Part shown: positions 21,701 through 33,700 of the stretch, in pieces
Layout of the letters: the number at the start of each line of letters is the position of its first letter
Position numbering within the stretch: the first letter of the stretch is position 1
Origin: Liolophura sinensis
Lineage: Eukaryota > Mollusca > Polyplacophora > Chitonida > Chitonidae
Reading direction: 5' to 3'
Length of the DNA: 64,000 nt
Assembly (NCBI RefSeq): GCF_032854445.1
Contig: NC_088307.1
Coordinates: forward strand, 20,396,001-20,460,000
Program-made: the position numbers and the translations under genes
The notes under the pieces: generated by a model
What the model was told of the DNA's origin: nothing
Databases searched by the model: none
What the model saw: the letters and a program-made list of their open reading frames with translations, nothing else

Positions 21701-24700
21701 GTACGTGGGAAGGTTTGTCAGCAACCTGCGGATGGTCATGGGTTTCCCCCGGGCTTTGCCCGGTTTCCACCCACCATAATGCAGGCCGCCATCGTATAAG
21801 TGAAATATTCTTGAGTACGGCGTAAAACACCAATCAAATAAATAAATAAATAAATGTATATTTGAACATGATCCATCACTGACAGTGAGATAGAATGACT
21901 ACCCTAATTCCTCAACCTTTTCGCACATGAAAGATCAACTTTCAGTGCAATTTATGTACATTTATAATTTGATGTTGGAGATAAAACTGCATTGGTTGGA
22001 TTGGCCAGTTTCAGGGATAATTTTATCAGTCTACACAGAATAATGCCTCCAGAATATATCCCGATAAACACCTTGCAAACATGCAAAAAAGGTTAGTGAG
22101 TGAGTGAGTGAGTGAGTGAGTGAGTGCTTAAGGTTTAACGTTTCATGGTACTTAACAATTTTTCAGTCACATGATGACAGAGGAGTCCTAAGAGTGCATG
22201 TACATGTAATGTGCTTCCTTGTTGCAGGACGGATTTCCACCACTCTATTATCTAGGGCTGCTTCACTGAGACGACTTACCAAAGGCAACTAAGTCGCACC
22301 ACAAAAGCCTGACTGATACCGGTCAACCAGTTGTTGCACTATCTCCTTAATGCTGAACACCAAGCGAGGACACTACAACTTCCTCTTTGAAGGTCTTAGG
22401 TATGACCCAACCCAGTATTGACCCTGGATCTAGAGTCCACAAAGCATATGCTTTACCAACTGGGCCATTAGGTCCAGTCAAAAAGGTTGAAAAACTAACA
22501 GTGCCCGGTACCATCACCATCCCATAGGGAAAAGAAAACGGTGGACGTATGGTTTGGTCAGCATATCGTATGCCATCTGTCCGCGTATACTCGCACCATG
22601 ATAGGTGGAGGATTTAAAAGAGATTACACAATGTACAGTTTTGGCATTAATCCATAAAGGGCTAAACAAATCTAATTATCTGTATTTACCTACATGTAGA
22701 ATAGCTCAACTTCTTGTCTGGAGTGTTATTTATAGTGTATACTGTAAAATGCATTAAAAAGTTTATGCTATGCTACAATTTCCAAAGCTTTATTTCAGAT
22801 TTTGAATGGTAACATACGCGAGTACAAACAAGGCTAATATTTTGTGAAGACAATTATTTGGGTTATTGTAAAATACATGTAGAATAGAGTAAAATTAGAG
22901 TAATCTTGTTGGATTTGCAATGACCGGAAATTTTCAGTAAAGTCTTATTAATATTAGGACAACTTGCAAACCACAGAGAAAAAAAAGAAAAAAAAAAAAA
23001 AAGAAGCAAAGTGTAAAATATGGAGCAGTTTCAAATGCCTAACCTCTTCTGGGGAGCTGCCACAGAGGTAGTTGCCCGCAATACCCTCGCGCCTGAAATA
23101 CATGCCTGAATTGTCGATAGTTAGTGGGGCCTCTAGACCGGGTCCGTCTGCGCAATGCACAACATACACATAGCGCTTTCTGCAACAAAAGAGGGTGAAG
23201 TATGTCTTATTTATTTATTTCTTTGATTGGTGCTTTACGCCATGTATGTGACGGGTGGTGGGAGGAAAAATAATTGAAGATCACTCTAGGAGCACAAACC
23301 TCTACCACAAATAATATGCACCAAACAGCAGAAAGAGTTGCCAACAAACAAGGGACATTACTCTGCTGGGGATTAGTACAAGGGAAAAAAATGAAAAAAT
23401 GAAAAAATGAACTGGTGTCTGGCAGTGGTGAAAAACAAACTAAAAATTCTTGGATCTGGATTTCAGTCATGATTACCACTACAATGGAATGGGGCCTCCA
23501 TGCTCAAAGGGCTTAACATGCCAGCACAGCATGTCAAAACATGGGAAGGTCTGCCAGCAAACTGCGGATGGTCGTGGGTTTCTCCCCGTCTATGCCCAGT
23601 TTCCTCCCACCATAATGCTGGCCACCATAACAAGGCATTCACAGAATAACAGTAGCTCTCCTGATTGAGCAGTTTGTAAAACTGCATAATGTTCCAGTCA
23701 TGTGATACATTCAAATATTGACCTCTGAACCCCCGCAAAAAAGTAGAATGATTGACATTGTCATACACAGACATTATCTTCTAATTATATAGTGCTAACA
23801 TCTTGCCATTAAATCAACAAGAAAAACCAAAATTATTATACCGTTGCAACTATCACTGTTTATCATATGTGTGAAGATTGCAGAGCAGTGACTTCACATG
23901 TTATGGAGCTGTAAAATCATTGTGGTGGCAAAAAGACACTGTGGGGGAGTTAGTGCACAACTTCACCACAGAGGTCTTTGATGCAAATCGTTACTGATGA
24001 CTGGCTATCTGTGTACTATGGGTGGCCACTGCAACCCTATGAGGGCCAAAAACTTTAACCAAACTGGACACCTCTACACAGACAACGGCAATGCCATCAA
24101 CAGCACCTGATCCCCCTATCACAATAAATCTCCTTACTTCATTTATTTATTTGATTGATGTTTTACGCCGTACTCAAGAATATTTCAATTATACGACGGT
24201 GGCCAGCATTATGGTGGGTGGAAACCGGGCACAGCCCGGGGAAACCCAAGACCATCCGCAGGTTGTTGGCAGACCTTCCCATGTACGGCCGCTCCTTATT
24301 TCATACAAGCGAGATAATAAACTACCATGGAATGGACTGGTCCAAAACTCAAGGCCAACTGTTGATCCATATCACTGTACAACTTCTTTCCTTACCCAAG
24401 AATCCTTCGCTTACACAATAGCGGTTAATCTTACAGGTGGAGGGAACTGGAGAGCCCAGCATATTAAAACCACAGACCTGTGGCCAGTCAATGACAAACT
24501 TTCTTGTTTGGCTGCCCTAACCGCCACACAAGTGCCATTGAGTGCTTACTGTCATCAAAGTGCTTACTGTCATCAAAGTGCTTACTGTCATCAAAGTGCT
24601 TATTGTCATCAAAGTGCTTACTGTCATCAAAGTGCTTACTGTCATCAAAGCCGCATGAATACTAAGAACCTGGAACTAAATTTGTGTGCCAATCCAGGTC

Positions 24701-27700
24701 TAAACTACAAATTATTTTATCCTAACCATTCTTGAAGTTATGAATAAAGCATAAACTTGAGGCTTAGTTTAAAAACAGAAGAACAAAGGGGTTACCTGGG
24801 CTCTACAGGTAAAGGAACAGATAACTCATTAATGCCCTGCCCTATCCCAGCCATGGCGGCCACTTCAGACGCCCACGCACCCGCACAGTTCACCGTGAAG
24901 CAGAAATTCAAAGAGTGCACCTCTCCTGTCTGATTTCGTATCTGAAAAAAAAAGTTACTGGATCATTATCATGAAAAATACAGTTATTGCTGCTGGAGTA
25001 TGGAGGGCCAAATGTAGAAAAAAACATTGAAGGTTATGATCCAAAACTTATAAAAAATTGAAGGTGCATGCAGAAAAGTTACAAAATACAACCCAAATGA
25101 TGCTTTGTGAGAGCTTTTACAAAGTTTCTGAACTTAAAAAATTTCTATGAAAATTAACTTTTTATTGGTAAACCATCAAATGTTCAATTTATGTGTTAGT
25201 ATTATTTTTGATATGGCTTGATTTACTTGGCTGCCCACCAGACCGGAAGAACGAAAGTTCTTTGGAATTAAAATGGCTCTAATTATGACCGTGGCGTTAA
25301 CATTTATTCATTTATTTTGGCTGGAGTTTTACGACGTACTCAAGATTTTTATTTAGACGACAATGCCAGCCAGCATTACAGAGGGAGGAAACTGAACACA
25401 GCCCAGAGGAAACTCACGACTGTCTGACTATTGCTGGGGGAGCTTCCTACATTCAACCAGAGAGGAAGCCAGAATGATGTGGACTGGAACTCAAAGCCTC
25501 ACACTGGTCAGATATGCCTGAACATATTAAGATCAAATTTAACGTCTGAAAAACTGGGAATCTAAAGTCTGATTAGTGATGACAGTGTTATAAATCAGAA
25601 CATAAACCTTGTTGACTATGGGTTCAAATTAATATGGACGCATACTTTCTTCTGCACAGCTGGATTTGATTGATTTATTTGTTTGATTGGTGTTTTACGC
25701 GATACTCAAGAATATTTCACTTACACGACAGCGGCCAGCATTATGGTGGGTGGAAACCGAGCAGAGCCCGGGGGAAACCCACGACCATCCACAGGTTGCT
25801 GACAGACCTTCCCACGTATGGCCGGAGAGGAAGCCAGCATGAGCTGGTCTTGAAAGCGACCGCATTGGTGCATAGCTGAAATCCATCTCGAAAATGGTAT
25901 TATTTGATATGAATTCCCAGGTGATTTAAGGAAGCTAGACTTTGGCTGGCCATCTATGATGTTATAGTGAAATGTACATACAGTATGTATAATTAGAGAA
26001 GGAAAAACTAGACATGCACATATGTTCCGACATGACAAGAAACAAGGATGGCTGATCGTGATACGATATAAGTTTGTTACTAGAGATCTCATTTCATAAT
26101 ATTCATGAGGTAATCCTTTAATTTATTTTTTAAATGGAGAAAAAGATTTAATAGTTTTGAGATACTATAGATGTTTGCTGCATTGTCAAGGGCCTTTCTA
26201 ATGGATGGAATACAGAAAGATGTTAGTTCTTGTAAATCGACTGTGGAAATATAGTCTTTCATTTCGTGTAGGAGTACATCAGGCTGCATTTTGAAAATGG
26301 CTTGAAACATTGTTGGAATGTTGAAGGGGACTATATATAAACTTATGGAGACAATTTGGAGGCAAGAGAAGGTGGTGAGTTGAAATATATCAAGGATTTG
26401 TAATTGATGGAATAACAATGAAGTGATAATGCAGATTGCTCACTTTTGCAATATATACAAGTGATTTAGGTTATCAAGGATTTGTAATTGATGAACAATA
26501 ATGAAGTGATAATGCAGATTGCTCGCTTTTGCAATATATACAAGTGATTTAGGTTGTACGTGGCATGGTGAAACTGGGCCCAGAAGTATGTATACCAATT
26601 AACGTGCAGAATATTAACCCCTGTGTGGGATGTGGGTGTTTAAAGGCTTGTGTCACTGTCTATGCCCATTTTGTAAAAACAAAACTAGTACTTTCTGAAC
26701 ATTATGCCTGTGACAAAGACAAATAAAGTTGAGAATGTTAACCACTGTGTGAACCGCGTTCTTCAAAGGCTTCAACCAATATCTAACCCCCAATTTATCC
26801 TGGTTCCCCCCAACAGATTATCAGGAAACGGGAATAAGGAATAAGTAACCAGCTTCAGCCCAGTGTCAGATATATATCAGATTCCATCAAAGGGGAATAA
26901 CTCTTGAGCACAGCATTATCTGCTGCAGTGAGAGACAGACATTGATCCGGAGCTTGAAAAACTCAAGTGATACTGACAGTTTTGTGATTACATAAATTTC
27001 ATTATAAAATATTCAGAAAAATACAGAAAGTGACATTTTGTGGGTGAAATGTATTTGTATTATTATCAACCATGAATAATCAGAATGTACGTGTAATTGC
27101 ATATATACAATACGCACTGGTAAGTGGAGTATGTTATTTCAATGAACTCATGGTGCCTCCGTGGCCAAATTGATTAGCGTGTCAACTTGGTGCAATGACC
27201 CAGAGTCCCTAACCAACAGTGTATTTAGAAGTCCCTCATGCTGGTTTCCTCTCAGGCTGTACATGTACATAGGATGGCCTGGAAACAATCTGCAGTTGGA
27301 CGTGGGTTTTCCTTGGGCTCTCTTCGGTAAAACATCAATCAAATAAATAAATAAATGTTCTATCACAAGTGTTTCATCTTCAGCATGATCCCGCCCCCTC
27401 AGCATGAACCTGCCCCCTCAGCATGATCCCGCCCCCTCAGCATGAACCTGCCCCCTTAGCATAACCCCGTGCCCACAGCATGAATCCGCGCACTCAGCAT
27501 GAACCCACGTCAGCGCCACTCAACATGAACCCGCCCCCTCAGCATAAACACGCCCCCTTAGCATGAACTCGCGCCCTCAGCATGAACCCGCCCCCTCAGC
27601 ATGAACTCGCGCCATCAGCATGAACCTGCCCCCTCAGCATGAACTCGCGCCCTCACCATGAACCTGCGCCCACGCTCTCAGCAGGAACCAACACCCTCAG

Positions 27701-30700
27701 CATGAACCCCCCCCCCTCAGCATGAATACACTCCCTCAGCATGAACCCGTGCCCATGCCCACATCATGCATCCTCAGTATGAACACACACACTCAGCACG
27801 AACACACACACTCAGCACGAACTCGCGCCCTCCACACGATCCCACACCCTCAGCTTGAACCCCCGCCCTCAGTATGAACCTGCCCCTGCCCCGCGCCTTT
27901 CGCATGAGCCTGCCATCAGTATGATCCTGCACCCTCAGTATGATCCTGCACCCTCAGCATGAACCTGCACCCTCACTACCTTTACTCCGTTGCCATGGAA
28001 ACTAGAAAATCAATCAAATCGACCCCAGTTTAACTTGAAAGTAGGCCACTTCATTATCAACTTATCTGCCAAACTGGGGTTTATTTAATATTTGTTTGGT
28101 GTTTCATGTCGTACTTGAAAATATTAAAATTTATGCAATAACGGCCAACATTATGGTGGGAGGAAACTGGACAGAGCCAGGGTGAACCTTCTGATCATCT
28201 GCACATTGCTGAGAGACCTTCCCACATTTGGCAAAACTTGAAATCATTGCACAAAACGATGCGACTAGCAATCACATCACTGAAACCAGGTGTTTCCAGT
28301 CAGCTGCTATGGATATCAGAAATCTAGTTGAAAACAACCCCGGGTTAAATAGAAACCTGGCTCACCTCAATACAAACCTGTACATATCAAATATCAAACA
28401 AATACATATCTGAACTATCTGAAATGGTTTGGTGACTTCTGTGAAAACGTTGCTGATGCGACAGATAGACATCCCTTTGGAATCAAACACGGATGGAAAA
28501 AAATTACAGTCCATACACACATGCAAGGAAGTCAAGACATTCCTACCTGAGCCCCTTTTAGGTATTTACACGTTCTTGTTCCTGTGCCCACGATGAGTTC
28601 TTCGTCCTTGGTATCAAAACCCACTACCTCACCAGTCACGTACCTCACGCCCAGGGACAGGTTCTTCTGTTTGAAGGCCCTGGTCAGAAGATAGGGGTCA
28701 AACCAGCCTTCTCCTTCAATACCTGCACAAAGAGATACTAACACCCTTAATATGTGCATGAAGAAAGAAATACTGACGTACTCAATATGTGCTTGCAGAA
28801 AGAAATACTGACACCCTTAACATGTGCCTGAAGAAAGAAATTCTGACACCTCTAATGTGTGCCTGAAGAAAGATCTACTGACACCCTTAATATGTGCCTG
28901 AAGAAAGATCTACTGACGTACTCAATATGTACTTGCAGAACGAAATACTGAGACCCTCATATTGTGCCTGCAGGAAGAAATACTGACACCCTCAACACCT
29001 CCAGAAATAAATACCGACACCCTCAATACAGTGTACCTCCAGAAATAAATACTGGCACCCTCAATACAGTGTACCTCCAGAAATAAATACTGGCACCCTC
29101 AATACAGTGTACCTTCGGAAGTAAATACTGACACCCTCAATACAGTGTACCTCCAGAAATAAATACTGGCACCCTCAATACAGTGTACCTCCAGAAATAA
29201 ATACCGACACCCTCAATACAGTGTACCTCCAGAAATAAATACCGACACCCTCAATACAGTGTACCTCCAGAAATAAATACTGACACCCTCAATACAGTGT
29301 ACCTCCGGAAGTAAATACCGACACCCTCAATACAGTGTACCTTCAGAAATAAATACTGACACCCTCAATACAGTGTACCTTCGGAAGTAAATACTGACAC
29401 CCTCAATACAGTGTACCTCCAGAAATAATTACTGACACCCTCAATACAGTGTACCTCCAGAAGTAAATACTGACACCCTCAATACAGTGTACCTCCAGAA
29501 ATAAATATTGACACCCTCAATACAGTGTACCTCCAGAAATAAATACTGACACTCTCAATACAGTGTACCTCCAGAAATAAATACTGACACCCTCAATACA
29601 GTGTACCTCCAGAAATAAATACTGGCACCCTCAACACAGTGTACCTCCAGAAATAAATACTGGCACCCTCAATACAGTGTACCTCCAGAAATAAATATTG
29701 ACACCCTTACCATCTGCAGCAAGACATACTTACACCCTCAATACATACAAAAAAAGATAATGACACCGTCAACACCTGCAAAAATAAATACTCACACCGT
29801 CAAATCTTTCTGAAATACATTTATTAAACATGTTACATTCTCATTTATAACATTATTACACAAATCCAACATATATCAATTGGTTGTCCCAAATACTACC
29901 ATACAAAAATTATTTTCAAGTGTCTTTTTCTCTTTATAGAAAAATCAAAAATAAAAAACTGAACATCACATTTACGAATAATTTTTCTTTCATCTGAGCT
30001 TTATGTATTTTATTTGCTTTCTCCAGCTTTAAGTTTATAGAAGCTGTACATACAGCGAAAACTGTGACACTCACTGAGTCAAAACCACACTCTGGGACGT
30101 GTAAAATTTGGCTGTCCACAACATGATAATTAAAAAAAATAAACAATTCCAAAAAAATCTCAACATGAGGGCGCCTACATTTACTTCTCATACTCAAGTC
30201 AAACAACTGATAATTTTGAAAACAGAAATTATTGTTGGAATTTATCCTAAAATTTTCCCCCGAAAGCACCTTTCTAAAGGAACTGGTCATACAGAATTAT
30301 TAATTTATTTATTTGTTTGACTGGTGTTTATGTCATACTCAAGAATATTTCACTTATAGCCAGCATTGTGAGAAAATTGACCAGAGCCCAGGGAAATCCA
30401 CGACCATCCGTAAGGTTGCTGACAGACTTTCACACTTACAGCCAGAGAGAAAGCCAACATGAGCTGGACTTGAACTCACAGTGACTGCATTGGTGAGGCA
30501 CCTGGGTCATTGGGCTATGCTGGCGTGCTAGCACGGAGGCCCCATACAGAATTACATGTACTTCTGGTGCTGTAGGATATGGCAACAAGAATTCAGATGA
30601 ACACATCATATGCCCAAACAAATGCATTTGTTTGAAATGTATAAAAGAATACCAGCAGCACTGTGGTGAGTATAACCTCTGAGGTGAATTTTCATGGGTG

Positions 30701-33700
30701 TTAATGATAGGTATGTGGTTACCATGACAACCGCACAAGTGGACAAATGAGTCCAACAAAAATGAAAACTGTATGTAGAAAGCAGTTGGAGTTGTAGCCC
30801 AGGCATGAAATCATATATTTATCTAATATAGTGCATATATACAGAAAATGGCAATCTGGCTACCATGACAACCACCCAACTGGACAAGTGTGAGGCTTGA
30901 CACATCGTCATCTGTGTGTTTATGTATCCACCAAACATTAAAACTATGTGTGGAAAACAGTTGGAGTCATAACCGAAGACGAAATGATATCTATTTTAAT
31001 AGTCGACCAATGAGCGAACGTTTCTTATTTCTGCTGGCCAATCAAAGCACACTTCACATGACCTGCTAGGAGACAGTTTACGACTGGCATTGCATGACAG
31101 CACAGAGCCCACCACACAGCGCTTCGGTTTTCAAAATGACAACTACTGATGACCAATCAACGGTCAAGACACACGGCAGACATTTTGATCGCAGTAAAGG
31201 AGAGTTTTATTTGTGATTTGGCTGAGCGATTAATCAGTCGCTCAAAACTATTTGGACTAGTGTGGGCACAAGTGATGGCTCACCTTTCTCAGTTACATCT
31301 CAGAATAAAGAATACAGTAGTTATGTTATATCATCTCAGAATGAAGGAGTCTACATTTTCAAATATTATATTTGTTATTTTTCCTAAAGTAATGAAAACA
31401 GTGAAGGCCAGCTGACCTGTATATACTGTAGCTGTCCTGTATATTGTTGACTTACCATAAGACCCAGCTGCAACACCCTCTAAATTTAACCAGGGAAATT
31501 TCTGGGCAAGCCGATTCTTTGTGAGCAAGTGCACTTTAGCACCTAGTTCACTGAAACATAGTGAAAAATAGAAAATCTTCAATTGTTTATCCAGTATCTG
31601 AATTTATTTTGATTGGTGTTTTACGCCGTACTCAAGAATATTTCACTTATACAACGGCGACCAGCATTATGTTGGGAGGAAACCCATGACCATCCGCAGG
31701 TTGCTGAGAGACCTTCCCACGAACGGCCGGAGAGAAAACCAGCATGAGCTGGTCTTGAACTCACAGCGACCGCACTGGTGAGAGACTGCTGGGTTATTAC
31801 GCTGCTCTAGCGTGCTAACCAACTTAGCCACAGAGGCCCCCCCAGTATCTGAATATCAGTATCAGTGTCTGTATTAGTGAGTGAGTGAGTGAGTGCTTAC
31901 TTGGGGTTTAACGTCGTACTTAACTTTTCAGCCTTATGAAAGGAGTCCATAGAGTGCATGTATGTGTAACGTGCCGCCTTGTTGTAGGATGGATTTCCAC
32001 CACTCTAGGACTGCTTCACTCAGACAACTTACCGAAGGCAAGTAAGCCTCCCCACCCGAGACATTATACTGATACAGGTCAACCAGTTATTGCACTTCCC
32101 TTTAATGCTGCATGCCGAGCAGGGAAGCTACAACTTCCTCTCTAAGTTTTCAGCTGTGACCCCAACCCTGGACTGATCCTGGATTTACCTCCCTTGAAGC
32201 AGATGCTCTACCAACTGAGCCATCGAGGTCCAGTCTAAATTCTGTATTACGCCACACCATTTAAACTTTTCATTTTACGGACAGAATAAATCTTTTATCA
32301 GAGGGGTGTCAGAGGGTATAAAAATAAATCATCTAATTTGTGAAAAATTCTTTTCTCTTGAAGACATATTTACATGATTAGATAAGTTTGAAAAGCAGGA
32401 AAATCAAAATAATCCAAAGTGGGGTTACTTTAATTGAAAATGTGGATTTTCAATTTTTTTTTTTTTTTTTTTTATCATTCTTAGTTTCTGATTTTCTGTA
32501 AAGCAAAAAGTACAATTGGTGTTGCCACAAATATAGATTCTGACAAACTAGTCAAATGCACACCATCCTAATAACAAGGCAGAGCCATGAAAGGATGGCA
32601 AACGTTACCACTCGGGGGCCTCCATGGCCAAGTGGTAAACGTGCTAGCCCAGTCTCTCATCGATCACTGTGAATTAAGTCAAGCTCATGATCGCTTCTTC
32701 CCTGACAGGTCTGTCAGCAACCTGCGGATCGTTGCGGGCGTCACACTGGCTCTGCCCTGTTTCCTCAAACCACAATGCTGGTTGCCATTGTAAAAGTGAA
32801 ATACTTTGAGGTATGGCGTATAACTCTAATCAAATAAGTAAATTACCAGGGCATCGGCTGACTTCAATCCCTTCATTCTCTACAGCTACAATGTAAGACA
32901 ATGATGTCATTTGGTAAATGACTTAAAATTTCACCTGTGGCTTAAAATTTTCACCATGTAAGTTGCACATACATGCATTAATACCAGAGTGTGAGAGCTC
33001 TGTAGATCTTGGGAAGACTTTTTAAAGGTACGTTTGGAAGGTACATGCAGGATGATATAAGAAATTAATTCTTATAATAATAATTATTATATAATAGTTA
33101 TAAATGATATTAGAAAATGAAGGTTTACACGTACATAGGTGAATTTTGGCCTTAATCACTGACGATCTTGGCAAAACTTCACTCGCTAACACTCCTGCAC
33201 CACATTAGCTCTAAACTTACATCACTTACTAAATCTTACTTTTGCATGGTAACATTCTCCTTTAGCTGGTCTACTTGTTCTTCTGAAGCCAGAAACATAT
33301 AGCCTTGTGGGTTGAACTGCACATCTGGGGGGTCCATGTCTGAAGAAAAGGGGAAAAAAAATTAGATTCTTAATTCCACTTAAAACTGGGGTCTTGATGG
33401 CCGTAAGCACCAGATGATGCTCGTGTGGGTGTTTCTGCAGTCTGAAATTTGCCAAAAACCATGTGCTTGATTTCCACCAGGAATATGGTGGGAATATCTG
33501 TACATCACATCTGGGGAAGTGTGTCACTAAATTGCCAAAGGTTGGTGGTTTCTTCCACACCTCCATATGGTATAAGTGAAAAATTCTTGAGTATTGCACT
33601 ACACAACAACCAAATAAATAAATAAATCTTAACAAAAAAAAAAAAAACCAATTTTACATAATCATCTGAGGAAAGTCCATGAGCCAATTAAAACCTGTCA

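Noticed and set aside
24091-24735. 214-codon + strand ORF with a repeated HQSAYC hexapeptide
   Set aside because: It joins a reversed SINE A to an 18-bp tandem array whose period is a multiple of three; no conserved domain, and it lies in FOXRED1 intron 6.
26089-26418. 109-codon minus-strand ORF
   Set aside because: No recognised motif, not flanked by splice signals that fit FOXRED1, and inside its intron 5; possibly an old element remnant but not supportable.
31870-32237. tRNA gene at the end of the type B SINE
   Set aside because: The tRNA-like part lacks a closed cloverleaf and is joined to the common SINE B body.
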